Shown here piece after piece: positions 51,354 through 59,664 of a stretch of DNA of 64,000 nucleotides (its first letter is position 1; every line of letters starts with the position of its first letter). Source of the DNA: Flavobacterium sp. xlx-214 (GTDB lineage: Bacteria > Bacteroidota > Bacteroidia > Flavobacteriales > Flavobacteriaceae); the NCBI RefSeq assembly GCF_013874595.1, contig NZ_CP059431.1, positions 2,480,001-2,544,000 on the forward strand. The letters run 5' to 3'. A model generated the notes under the pieces. That model made no database searches, was not told where the DNA came from, and saw only the letters and a list, made by a program, of their open reading frames with translations. A program made the position numbers and the translations under genes.

Positions 51354-51950
51354 ATGAGTTCTAAAGAAAAATTTTTCGAATTTAGTTATGAAAAACTAAA
51401 AACAGCAATAGAAACAATTTCAAGCGAAGATGCAAATGATATTTATGCGCTTTCATTTTATTTTTATGCGGAAGATGATGATGGCAGATATCCAACGATT
51501 GAAGTAAGTTTTAATACGAACAATCAATATAAAAATGAAATTGAAAATGCATCTAGTGAAACTGAAGCTAAATGGAATTACGCATTTTGGTTACAAGAAG
51601 AAATCGAAAGAATTGGAGGTGAAGATGATACATTTTTAGCAAAATGGTTTAAAGAAACACCCTATTATTATTCAGAAATTGAAAATGAAAAAGCGGAAGA
51701 TGATGATGAATTATTTGATAAACTATTGGAAAAAGGTGAAAAATTTGAAGAAGAATTTGTAGAAGAAATTTTGAAAATAATACAAAAATTATTTACTCAA
51801 AGAATTATATTCAATAAGTTTGGAAAAGATATTCCAATTTTGGTACACGAACTTGAATACTATGACAAACCAATTAATTGGACAAAAAAAGCAAATAAAT
51901 TTGAGTTAATCAAGGAATTTATTAACGCATTTGAAGAAGGAAAAATTTAA
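51354..51950 (+). CDS. DUF4303-like protein
   Basis: 198 aa, very acidic, cytoplasmic. The order ANDIYALSFYFYAEDDDGRYPTIEVSFNT, then EAKWNYAFWLQEE, then PILVHELEYYDKPINWTKKANKFELIKEF follows the DUF4303 layout as I recall it. DUF4303 is often found among immunity proteins of polymorphic toxin systems, but no toxin is adjacent. It sits alone between two array spacers. Family assignment is moderate. Confidence 0.6.
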   Translation: MSSKEKFFEFSYEKLKTAIETISSEDANDIYALSFYFYAEDDDGRYPTIEVSFNTNNQYKNEIENASSETEAKWNYAFWLQEEIERIGGEDDTFLAKWFKETPYYYSEIENEKAEDDDELFDKLLEKGEKFEEEFVEEILKIIQKLFTQRIIFNKFGKDIPILVHELEYYDKPINWTKKANKFELIKEFINAFEEGKI

Positions 51951-52207
51951 CTGCAGCTAACATTGTATTTACTTTGTACAGTTTGCTTCGATTGGATGGC
52001 AAGATGCGGAATGATGGAGTGAATTTAAACCCCGCTCCTATTTATCCGCCGCTATTTTTCCATTCACATTTTTTCTTAATTTAGTTCATGGAAAAAAAAT
52101 TGGTTACGTTTGGTGTGAACTTGAACATTTGTTCAAATTTAGTCTCAACTTCGCTATTACTTTTTTCCATTACGTGACATTTTATAAAAACAACCCCATA
52201 AATTATC
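51951..52207. repeat. cassette spacer E
   Basis: The left boundary is CTGCAGCTAACATTGTATTT (51951-51970), followed by ACTTTGTACAGTTTGCTTCG; CAGCTAAC is the complement of GTTAGCTG at the end of spacer A. TTAATTTAG (52076-52084) is promoter-like. The right end (TACGTGACATTTTATAAAAAC) is less conserved. Confidence 0.6.
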
Positions 52208-52822
52208 ATGAGTTTAGAAAACGAAATATTTCAAAATTGCCCTAATTGCGGGTCTGAACAAAAAGTACGTTATTATCAATCTGTGAATATAACCTTACAA
52301 CCCGAATTAAAAAATAAAGTTTTATCTGGTAAATTAAATACCAATACTTGTTCAAATTGTGATAAAGAAATAGATCTAATTTCAGGATTTCTTTATCATG
52401 ATATGCAAAATAGAATAATGTTAGAATTGGCGTTTGAAGACGGCAATGATGACAGTGGAAAAAATGAAATAATTAACAATTTGATACAACAAGGTTATAT
52501 TTATCGTAAAACAAATGAATATGGAAGGCTAATTGAAAAAATTAATATTTTTGATAATAAATTAAATGATTTAATTATTCAAGACATTTCAATTAAAATG
52601 AAAGAAATGTTAGATGAATCGATTAAAAATGTTCAAGAAGAAAATGAAGATTTCAATTTTACAGTCATTTTTAATAAAATGGAAAGTGGCTTATTCAAGA
52701 AAAAGATTTCATTTCATTGTTTTTCTCACCCTAGCCAAATAATGGAGATAAAGTATGATTTGAAAAATTTAAATTCAACAGATAAAAAGAATTTGCATAA
52801 TATCGATGTATTAAGAAGTTAA
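52208..52822 (+). CDS. CpXC-domain protein
   Basis: 204 aa. The first 75 residues are a CpXC zinc module: CPNCGSEQKVRYYQSVNITLQPELKNKVLSGKLNTNTCSNCDKEIDLI, then FLYHDMQNRIML. This pairs CPxC with CSxC. The C-terminal part is helical with a charged surface. Function unknown; CpXC proteins are common in defence-rich or mobile regions of many phyla. It is one of the single-gene units. Confidence 0.8.
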   Translation: MSLENEIFQNCPNCGSEQKVRYYQSVNITLQPELKNKVLSGKLNTNTCSNCDKEIDLISGFLYHDMQNRIMLELAFEDGNDDSGKNEIINNLIQQGYIYRKTNEYGRLIEKINIFDNKLNDLIIQDISIKMKEMLDESIKNVQEENEDFNFTVIFNKMESGLFKKKISFHCFSHPSQIMEIKYDLKNLNSTDKKNLHNIDVLRS

Positions 52823-53295
52823 AAACTTCGGCTAACAAGGGTAACCGTTTCACAACTCCCAATTTTGAAATATTAATTGCAAATTACATAAAACAAAACC
52901 TCTTTAAAACTGCTCTTAAAGAGGTTTTGTCTTCTTATTACTATTGAATTATAAAATTAGGATGGCTAAAAATAACTGTCTAAAGTTTAAAATATACTTG
53001 TCTTAATAAAGCGTAGTTGTTCCCAAGCCTAAAGTAAATAACTTGGGTTAAAACACTAGTAATTTTGTAAATAAAGCGTAAATACTTATGTGTGAATCTT
53101 CACTTTTCATTGACTTTTTTATACTTTAGCAAATAGAAATTGGCTTTTGCTTACTGTGACGCTAAATTGAAAGTTCCATCTTTGATTTTACTATCTCAGT
53201 TTGCTTTGCTTGTGTTCGCTCCTTCTCAAAGCCTCGTAACATTAGTAGTCATTTTAAAAAATGAGACATCTTAAAATAAGTTAATTGACAAAAAA
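52823..53295. repeat. cassette spacer F0, with terminator and long AT-rich part
   Basis: It begins CTTCGGCTAACAAGGGTAACCG (52828-52849) and contains a hairpin terminator. The middle has no gene. TACTTTAGC (53122-53130) is promoter-like. The right end is CAAAGCCTCGTAACATTAG (53227-53245), similar to spacer B's CAAAGCCCCG end. The length (473 bp) suggests a lost gene, but no remnant frame is recognisable. Confidence 0.55.
52895..52928. terminator. hairpin terminator inside spacer F0
   Basis: A 13-bp perfect stem AAAACCTCTTTAA / TTAAAGAGGTTTT with an 8-nt loop lies 70 bp after the CpXC gene. Confidence 0.75.
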
Positions 53296-54201
53296 ATGAA
53301 GAAACTGTTTCAAATTACACCTTTACTTTTTTTATTTATAAGTTACCAAACATTTGCGCAAACCACAAATGAATTGAAACAAAAAATACAGCAAATTATT
53401 TGGACAAAGAATGTAGAAGTTGGCGTTGCAATTAGTGGAAATAACAATAAGGATACTTTATCAATTCATGGAAATGATCGCTTTCCATTACAAAGTGTTT
53501 TTAAATTTCATATTGCAATAGCCGTATTATCTGAAATTGATAAAGGAAACCTTTCATTCAATCAAAAAATAAAAATTGAAAAGAAAGACCTGATACCCAA
53601 TCTTTATAGTCCGATTAGAGACAAGTATCCTAATGGAACAATTCTGCCCCTCTCAAAAATTATTGAATACACTGTTTCTCAAAGTGATAATGTAGGTTGC
53701 GACCTTTTATTGAAACTGATTGGAGGACCTAAAGCAGTTGAAGAATACTTCATAAAAAATGGTATTAAAGATGTATCTATAAAAATTAATGAAGAGGTAC
53801 AGCAAGCAAACTGGGATTTACAATTTGAAAATTGGACAACACCAAAAGCGGCAAATGAGGTCTTATCAACATTTTATTACAACCATGCTAAACTACTTTC
53901 TGAAAAAAGCTACAACTTTCTTTGGAAAACTATGAAAGGAACCGAAACAGGTAAAGCAAGACTAAGAGGACAGTTACCAGAAAACACTATTGTAGCACAT
54001 AAAACAGGTTCTTCGGGAACAAACAAAAATGGCTTAACAGCAGCTGTAAACGATATTGGAATTGTATTTTTACCTAATGGAAACCATTATTTCATTAGTA
54101 TTTTCTTAACAAAATCATATGAAAATGATGAAACAAATGAAAAAATAATAGCAGATATTTCAAAAGCAACTTGGAATTATTTCTTAAAAAATCAGAAATA
54201 A
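53296..54201 (+). CDS. class A serine beta-lactamase, subclass A2-like
   Basis: 301 aa with a Sec signal peptide (residues 1-21, SYQTFAQ), so periplasmic. All active-site elements are present: S67-VF-K70, S130-D131-N132, the omega-loop Glu (E166/E167 in NEEVQQANWDLQFENW), and K236-T-G. The ENWTTPKAANEVL stretch resembles the NW(T/A)TP region of the CfxA/CepA/PER/VEB (A2) group found in Bacteroidota. Substrate range cannot be predicted by eye. It is carried as one of the single-gene units of the array, so it may have been acquired by transfer. Confidence 0.93.
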   Translation: MKKLFQITPLLFLFISYQTFAQTTNELKQKIQQIIWTKNVEVGVAISGNNNKDTLSIHGNDRFPLQSVFKFHIAIAVLSEIDKGNLSFNQKIKIEKKDLIPNLYSPIRDKYPNGTILPLSKIIEYTVSQSDNVGCDLLLKLIGGPKAVEEYFIKNGIKDVSIKINEEVQQANWDLQFENWTTPKAANEVLSTFYYNHAKLLSEKSYNFLWKTMKGTETGKARLRGQLPENTIVAHKTGSSGTNKNGLTAAVNDIGIVFLPNGNHYFISIFLTKSYENDETNEKIIADISKATWNYFLKNQK

Positions 54202-54486
54202 AACAACGAACCACTAACATAGTATTTATTTTGTACAGTTTGCTTTGCTAAAGTGGTAAAACCTAACAAAATGGTTCGACAAAGTCAAATGCTGAGTTAC
54301 ACGTGGGTGTTGCTCAGTACAAGAATGTAAAGTAGAAAAAATAGAACTATTTATCTTCCAATGCTTTTATCTCATCATTATTATTTTTTATTGATTTTGA
54401 TAAAACTCTGCTTTTGTTGTTGTTGTTTTCTTTAATTTAGAAAATAGGTTCTACGAAATCAAAATGCATTATTACACCTAGGAAAA
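54202..54486. repeat. cassette spacer F
   Basis: The left boundary is ACTAACATAGTATTTATTTTG (54214-54234) then TACAGTTTGCTT. It is followed by AACCTAACAAAATGGTTCGAC and GTTGCTCAGTACAAGAATG, which match spacer A on both sides of the IS110 site; this gives the uninterrupted form of the IS target. TTAATTTAG (54432-54440) is promoter-like. Confidence 0.65.
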
Positions 54487-55110
54487 ATGAAAGAAACTTT
54501 ATCAGAAATATTCATTAATCTTTGCTCAAAATATTCAAATGATGCCGATCTTATCATTCAATATTGGAAAGAAATTGAGCAATCTTATTCACAAAAAAAC
54601 AGATATTATCATAATTTAATTCATTTAGAAAACATGGTGATGGAATTAAGTAAAGTGAGTAAAGATTTAAATGATATAGACTCCCTTTTATTTTCAGTAT
54701 TTTATCATGATTTAATTTATAAAAGCACATCAAAAGATAACGAAGAAAAAAGTGCCGAAATTGCAAAAATTAGATTACAAAAAATAAACATTAACAGCGA
54801 ACAAATCAACAAAATTTACAATCAAATATTAGCTACAAAGTCGCATAAAATTTCTAATGATTCTGATACAAATTACTTATTAGATGCTGACTTATCAATT
54901 TTAGGCAAAAAATGGAATGCGTATGAAACTTATACAAAGCAAATAAGAAAAGAGTATTCAATTTATCCGGATTATATGTACCATCCCGGAAGAAAAAAAA
55001 TTCTAGAACATTTTCTAACCTTTGACAGAATATACAAAACAGATTATTTTGTTGAAATTTACGAAAAACAAGCTCGCGAAAACATTTCAAGAGAAATAGA
55101 ATCTTTATGA
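54487..55110 (+). CDS. HD-superfamily metal-dependent phosphohydrolase
   Basis: 207 aa, cytoplasmic. It has H42 (YYHNLIHL) and the HD pair H74-D75 (VFYHDLIYKS), then a further D in LLDADLSILG. This is the layout of the predicted metal-dependent HD phosphohydrolases annotated as NMDA-receptor-like hydrolases. It would cut phosphate esters of a nucleotide-like substrate. It is the last unit of the array. Confidence 0.85.
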   Translation: MKETLSEIFINLCSKYSNDADLIIQYWKEIEQSYSQKNRYYHNLIHLENMVMELSKVSKDLNDIDSLLFSVFYHDLIYKSTSKDNEEKSAEIAKIRLQKININSEQINKIYNQILATKSHKISNDSDTNYLLDADLSILGKKWNAYETYTKQIRKEYSIYPDYMYHPGRKKILEHFLTFDRIYKTDYFVEIYEKQARENISREIESL

Positions 55111-55246
55111 ATTACAGTTAACATTGTACTTACTGTGCAGAGTCTGTTTTGTTTTAAAGAACTGGGCTTCGGCTCCGCTCAGCCAACTTTACGGCTCCGC
55201 TCAGCCAACTTTACGGCTCCGATCAGCCACCTGTAGGTTTTCTTTG
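55110..55246. repeat. cassette spacer G with a 22-bp tandem repeat
   Basis: AATTACAGTTAACATTG (55110-55126) plus TACTTACTGTGCAG is the shared left boundary. From 55170 the unit CGGCTCCGCTCAGCC plus AACTTTA (22 nt) occurs twice exactly and a third time in part (55214-55229). Each unit contains GGCT/AGCC ends that can pair. GAACTGGGCTTCGGCTCCGC (55159-55178) resembles the left flank of IS110. Confidence 0.7.
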
Positions 55247-55666
55247 CTATAGTGCTTTCATATATGCTGTAATCATTTTTTTGGAAGGACTATTATCTAC
55301 AGCCACACCGTATTGCACTACTTTTTGATTGTATTCTGCGGTTTCTCCATTAAGGATAGCTTGTTCTACCTCAGCTACCTTAATTTCAATGGACTTTATG
55401 TTATTTTGGCTTAAAAAGGCTTTGTAATTTTTCAATGCTTTTTTATTTATTTTAAAGTAGGCTTTTCCTGGTTTTTTGTCACATGTTGCATACGGAAAAC
55501 CATAAATATCTTCTACCTTGGCTTTCTGAGCTATTTTACAATTACTTTCCACTTTGCAAAAAGCGGTGTTTATTTTCACAATGGTAACTTGTTCAAGCAA
55601 GAACAAACTTAACCCTACCACCACTATACCTAACAGTAATAAGAACTGTTTTTTATTGTCAATCAT
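55247..55666 (-). CDS. membrane-anchored hypothetical protein
   Basis: About 139 aa from the ATG at 55666; the longer frame begins at TTG. An N-terminal membrane helix (residues 6-26, KKQFLLLLGIVVVGLSLFLLEQV) is followed by a small extracytoplasmic domain with three Cys (FCKVESNCKIAQ and YATCDKKPGK). No family recognised. It lies at the end of the polysaccharide cluster. Confidence 0.55.
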   Translation of the reverse strand: MIDNKKQFLLLLGIVVVGLSLFLLEQVTIVKINTAFCKVESNCKIAQKAKVEDIYGFPYATCDKKPGKAYFKINKKALKNYKAFLSQNNIKSIEIKVAEVEQAILNGETAEYNQKVVQYGVAVDNSPSKKMITAYMKAL

Positions 55667-55698
55667 ATACAAACGTACTTAACGTTGTTCTACTTCTC

Positions 55699-56283
55699 TT
55701 ATTTAATTATCCTGCCTGGGTTGCCTACCAAGGTAACACCATCTGGAACATCTTTAATTACCACTGTACCTGCACCAATGGTACACCATTTACCAATTTT
55801 AATGCCTTGTATTACACAGGTACCTATACCTATGTGCGCGCCTTCACCTATTTCTACATTGCCCGCTAGAGCAACATTTGGGGAAATATGTACAAAGTTA
55901 TTTATTTTACAATCATGATCAACCGAAGCATTTGTATTGATAATACAATGATTACCTATGACAACATCAGCATTTATTGAAACACCAGCCATTACAACAC
56001 TTCCCTCTCCTATTGTGGTACGTTTTGAAACATTAGCTCTGGGATGAATTAATTTATCATATTCAAAATTATCATTCTCATTTACTAGCTTCTTTCGAAC
56101 TGCATTGTTTCCAATTGCTATAATGACTTCTATTTTTTGAGTAGGAATTGTATGTATCACTTCATAATTCAACACCTCATTTTTATTGATATCCAAATCA
56201 ATAAAACCTGTAATAACCGCACCACTTTCTTCAGCAATTTCTGCAATTACTTTTCCATGACCACTTGCTCCGTATATATACAT
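55699..56283 (-). CDS. PglD/NeuD-family sugar O-/N-acyltransferase
   Basis: 194 aa. The N-terminal Rossmann-like part (MYIYGASGHGKVIAEIAEESGAVI) binds the nucleotide-sugar. The C-terminal left-handed beta-helix has hexapeptide repeats (VVMAGVSINADVVIGNHCIINTNASVDHDCKIN, then IGIGTCVIQGIKIGKWCTIGAGTVVIKDVPDGVTLVGNPGRII). PglD-type enzymes acetylate UDP-4-amino-sugars before transfer by PglC. It lies 4 bp from the PglC-like gene, which supports a shared pathway. Confidence 0.9.
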   Translation of the reverse strand: MYIYGASGHGKVIAEIAEESGAVITGFIDLDINKNEVLNYEVIHTIPTQKIEVIIAIGNNAVRKKLVNENDNFEYDKLIHPRANVSKRTTIGEGSVVMAGVSINADVVIGNHCIINTNASVDHDCKINNFVHISPNVALAGNVEIGEGAHIGIGTCVIQGIKIGKWCTIGAGTVVIKDVPDGVTLVGNPGRIIK

Positions 56284-56287
56284 TCTT

Positions 56288-56893
56288 TTAATTTAAACCG
56301 TTAAAAGCTTCAGCAGTTGCTTGTCCTTGTTGCGAGATACCTTCACTTTTAAACACTTTTTTAAATGTAGTGAAAAATACTTTTACATCTGTAGTAAAAG
56401 AAATATTGTCTACATACCAAACATCTAATTCAAATTTCTTAGTCCACGAAATAGCATTGCGTCCATTAACTTGCGCCCAGCCTGTAATACCTGGACGTAC
56501 TTGATGGCGTTTTTTTTGATCCTTGTTGTACAAAGGTAAATACTGCGGCAATAATGGCCGTGGCCCTATTAAACTCATGTCTCCTATTAACACATTAATT
56601 AATTGAGGAATCTCATCCAATGATGTTTTACGTACAAAAGCTCCGATTGGAGTTAAACGTTCGGCATCAGACAAAAGATTTCCGCTGACATCTTTTTTAT
56701 CATTCATGGTTTTGAACTTGATGATCTTAAATATTTTCTCATTCATTCCTGGACGCGCCTGAAAGAAAAAAGGTTTGCCTTGATTGGCAAAATATAAACC
56801 TATTGTTACAATGATGAATAGCGGACTTAATAACAACAATCCGAAAAATGCTGCGAAGAAATCGAAAAGACGTTTAAAAAAATGTTTATACAT
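56288..56893 (-). CDS. PglC-like initiating sugar-phosphate transferase
   Basis: 201 aa. It has the single re-entrant membrane helix near residues 8-32 ([28 protein letters not shown]), [20 protein letters not shown], the DE pair in [35 protein letters not shown] and the C-terminal [14 protein letters not shown]. It links a sugar phosphate to undecaprenyl phosphate in the inner membrane, starting glycan assembly. Small size fits PglC rather than long WbaP. Confidence 0.93.
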   Translation of the reverse strand: MYKHFFKRLFDFFAAFFGLLLLSPLFIIVTIGLYFANQGKPFFFQARPGMNEKIFKIIKFKTMNDKKDVSGNLLSDAERLTPIGAFVRKTSLDEIPQLINVLIGDMSLIGPRPLLPQYLPLYNKDQKKRHQVRPGITGWAQVNGRNAISWTKKFELDVWYVDNISFTTDVKVFFTTFKKVFKSEGISQQGQATAEAFNGLN

Positions 56894-56901
56894 GTTTTTT
56901 C

Positions 56902-56946
56902 AAGTTTAAAGGAAAAAGTTTAAAGGAAAAAGTTTAAAGGAAAAAG
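56902..56946. repeat. 14-nt tandem repeat (AAGTTTAAAGGAAA), 3.2 copies
   Basis: Three exact copies of AAGTTTAAAGGAAA plus 3 nt lie between the PglC-like gene and the S23 gene. The period (14) equals that of the different repeat on the far side of the S23 gene at 57311-57401. Confidence 0.9.
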
Positions 56947-56953
56947 ATACTTT

Positions 56954-57301
56954 TTACTTCAAGTTACTTTTCACTACTATTGCTCCAAATATATTTTTTA
57001 ATTCTTTACTTTCGTTTAACAAAATCTGTAGTTCTTCTGAATTAAATCCTAAAGCGATTAAAATTCTAATCCAATAATTAGATTCACGGGCTTCTCGCAA
57101 AACTATTTTAATTTTATTATTAAAATCAGCTTTAGACGAAGCCGCTTGCGCTTCTTCATAATTTGCACCAACAGACGTAGAGGACTTGATGAGCTGATTT
57201 TTAATTACCTTTAATTCTTCATTATATGGTAAAGTCCGTAAAAACATCAATGTATTTACTCCAAAATTAAAAGTTCTTTCTAACAAATCATTTTCTTTCA
57301 T
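56954..57301 (-). CDS. four-helix-bundle protein (S23/IVP family)
   Basis: 115 aa from the ATG at 57301. ERTFNFGVNTLMFLRTLPYNEELKVIKNQLIKSSTSVGANYEEAQAASS is the hallmark of the 23S-intervening-sequence S23 protein family, followed by NKIKIVLREARESNYWIRIL. In Bacteroidota these genes often occur alone in accessory loci; the biochemical role is unknown, perhaps RNA binding. It is flanked on both sides by 14-nt tandem repeats. Inserted within the polysaccharide operon, it may be a mobile unit. Confidence 0.9.
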   Translation of the reverse strand: MKENDLLERTFNFGVNTLMFLRTLPYNEELKVIKNQLIKSSTSVGANYEEAQAASSKADFNNKIKIVLREARESNYWIRILIALGFNSEELQILLNESKELKNIFGAIVVKSNLK

Positions 57302-57310
57302 TTTTCTCAA

Positions 57311-57401
57311 TTTTTACTTTTCACTTCCTCCTTTTTACTTTTCACTTTTTACTTTTCACTTTTTACTTCCTCCTTTTTACTTCCTCCTTTTTACTTTTCA
57401 C
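57311..57401. repeat. 14-nt tandem repeat of two alternating units
   Basis: Units TTTTTACTTTTCAC (A) and TTTTTACTTCCTCC (B) alternate as A, half B, A, A, B, B, A over 91 bp. It starts 10 bp upstream of the S23 start and runs into the downstream end of the next glycosyltransferase, whose last residues (KSKKEEVKRRK) are encoded by it. Confidence 0.92.
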
Positions 57402-58568
57402 CTCTCCAAGTAACCTTTGATATTCTTGCAACAATGCATTCCAAACCACTTGCTGTTCGTAACGTGCTTGAATCATTGGGCGTGCCTTTTCTTGTAACTG
57501 ATTGTAATATGCTTTATCTTCTATTAACTTTTGCATAGCACCTAATATAGCATCTGCATTTTTTACTGGTATGATGGTTCCGTTTTCTCCTTCAACGATT
57601 ATCTCATTGCAACCGTTGATGTTACTAACAATACTTGGTAAGCCCATTGCACCCGCTTGCATTACCACATTAGGAAAACCTTCGCGGTAACTTGGAAAAA
57701 CTAAAGCGTCTGAAATTGCAAAGTACGGATGTACCTCTTTTTGGAAACCTACACTGATGATGTTTGGGTTGGTTTTAATTTCTTTTAGTGTTTCTGTGCG
57801 TAACGGATCTAATTCGGTTTCGAAAGAACCAACTAATAGAAGTTTTATTTGCTTTTGATTTGCGGTTCTCGATAAACTCGAACTGACGCTAATTTGCTTA
57901 AATGCTTGCACTAATTCGTTAATACCTTTGTCACCGACCAATCGACCGACAAAAACGAAAACAAAATCATTATCGGAAATGTTTAATTCTATTTTGAGTT
58001 GGGTTTGTAATTGTTCTGAAACACTATTTTTAGAAAAATATTCTAAATCAATGCCATTTACATTTCCATTAGCCAATACTTTCAATGGTTTTGAAGTAAT
58101 TTTATAGTTTATTAAGTCATTTTTAACTCCGTTACCTTCTGGATAGATATTGGTGGCAGCCCAGCATAACAATTGATCCATTTTGATTAAAACTTTTTGA
58201 ATGAAACCTGTTCTTGTAGGAAAAATAAGTCCTGTAAAGGTATGCATACGTATTGGTACTTTAGCCATTTTTCCGGCTAACATGGTTAATAGCCCTGCTT
58301 TGGGTGTGATGGAATGAACGATAGCTGGTTTTTCTTTTTTAAATTGAATATACAGCTTAGTTAATGAAATAATATCTTTTACAGGACTAATTCCACGTTC
58401 TATGTTAATTGCTACGGTATTTATACCTTCTCTATCATGCACTTCATTAAGCATTGCTCCCTTAGAAGATATACCCACAACTTCGAAGTTTTTATTTAAA
58501 AATGCTAATTGTCCTCGTAACAAAATATTAAGAGAAATTGGAACTGTAGAAGTACGAATAATTTTCAT
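57363..58568 (-). CDS. glycosyltransferase family 4
   Basis: 401 aa. It starts MKIIRTSTVPISLNILLRGQLAFLNKNFEVVGISS, with the GT-B N-domain. The C-domain has the typical VGRLVGDKGINELVQAF and SDALVFPSYREGFPNVVMQAGAMGLPSIVSNINGCNEII (E-x7-E). It uses a nucleotide sugar to extend a lipid-linked glycan. The terminal about 11 residues come from the 14-nt repeat, so the true ancestral stop has been shifted. Confidence 0.9.
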   Translation of the reverse strand: MKIIRTSTVPISLNILLRGQLAFLNKNFEVVGISSKGAMLNEVHDREGINTVAINIERGISPVKDIISLTKLYIQFKKEKPAIVHSITPKAGLLTMLAGKMAKVPIRMHTFTGLIFPTRTGFIQKVLIKMDQLLCWAATNIYPEGNGVKNDLINYKITSKPLKVLANGNVNGIDLEYFSKNSVSEQLQTQLKIELNISDNDFVFVFVGRLVGDKGINELVQAFKQISVSSSLSRTANQKQIKLLLVGSFETELDPLRTETLKEIKTNPNIISVGFQKEVHPYFAISDALVFPSYREGFPNVVMQAGAMGLPSIVSNINGCNEIIVEGENGTIIPVKNADAILGAMQKLIEDKAYYNQLQEKARPMIQARYEQQVVWNALLQEYQRLLGEVKSKKEEVKRRK

Positions 58569-58587
58569 TATCTATTTTTAGATTAAA

Positions 58588-59658
58588 TTAATTTGATAGC
58601 TTTTTATTTCTACTAACAATGTAATTGATTACAGATAGAAAAATATATAATCCAATAGCACTATTCATTTTAGCCGCCAAAAAGAACATTTTCCATTTTA
58701 ATGGAAAATACTTTAAATCAAGTTGAGAAATTGCTTCTTTGTAATTATTCTTATTTAAAATTTTTTTTATACCTACAACTTTATTTATTATGCTTTTATC
58801 AGATGCCATTTCATTCAATCCCAATCCTATTACCCCAAGAGCTATTCTATTTTTTAAGGCTTTAACAAAGCTACTATCTAAGGAAAAATTAACAATTGCT
58901 TCATTCATGTGCGCAAAAAGATTATCCCATTGAATTACTAAATTTGGTCGATAAGCAGAAGTATATGAACTTAGATTGTCTCTTCTATAATGGTAAAAAT
59001 GTCGGTGAAAGTAATAAGCTTTATTAATTTTATGAAAATAATAAATGTTAAATAAAGCATCTTCAGCGGAGCCTATAATTTTAGTGTCAACAAATTTAAT
59101 AGAGTTACCTTTTATTATATTTGTCTTATATAATTTCATCCACACTGGTACAATTGAATCTGCGTTTTCAGGATTTTTCAATTCTTTATCTGTCAGACCA
59201 AAAAGTCTAAGAAAAAGGCTTTTACATCCTACTTCATCAAAATATTGATCTTCCAATAAAACATCTTTAGGTAATGACACTGTTCTATATTCCCTTACAT
59301 ACGAACAAAATACAACATCAAAATCATCCTCAGATATTTTTGACACTAATTCCTCAAAAGTATTTAAATCTAACCAGTCATCACTATCCAAAAAAGCTAG
59401 GTATTTTCCTTTACACTCCTGAATTCCAAAATTTCTAGCTGCTGATGGTCCTTTATTAGATTGTTGAAAAAATTTTATTCGAGATTCTTGTCTTAAATAT
59501 TCAGTAATTATTTGGGCACTCTTATCAGTACTACCATCATCTATTAAAATAATTTCAATATTATTATATGTTTGATTTATTAAACTATCAATACATTGAA
59601 CGATATAATTCTCAGCATTATAAACAGGAACAATTATAGATATTAAAGGTTTTTCCAT
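58588..59658 (-). CDS. glycosyltransferase family 2
   Basis: 356 aa. The GT-A domain begins LISIIVPVYNAENYIVQCIDSLINQTYNNIEIILIDDGSTDKSA and has the DSDDW metal-binding motif. The C-terminal 150 residues are helical. It probably adds one sugar to the repeat unit. The sequence ends at an AT-rich junction with the GT4 gene (20 bp). Confidence 0.9.
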   Translation of the reverse strand: MEKPLISIIVPVYNAENYIVQCIDSLINQTYNNIEIILIDDGSTDKSAQIITEYLRQESRIKFFQQSNKGPSAARNFGIQECKGKYLAFLDSDDWLDLNTFEELVSKISEDDFDVVFCSYVREYRTVSLPKDVLLEDQYFDEVGCKSLFLRLFGLTDKELKNPENADSIVPVWMKLYKTNIIKGNSIKFVDTKIIGSAEDALFNIYYFHKINKAYYFHRHFYHYRRDNLSSYTSAYRPNLVIQWDNLFAHMNEAIVNFSLDSSFVKALKNRIALGVIGLGLNEMASDKSIINKVVGIKKILNKNNYKEAISQLDLKYFPLKWKMFFLAAKMNSAIGLYIFLSVINYIVSRNKKLSN

Positions 59659-59664
59659 TGATAA

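Noticed and set aside
52823..53295. A decayed gene in the long spacer F0
   Set aside because: No frame, motif or recognisable remnant could be found; only a terminator and spacer boundaries are visible.
56902..57401. CRISPR array
   Set aside because: The units are 14-nt contiguous tandem repeats without spacers and no cas genes are near.
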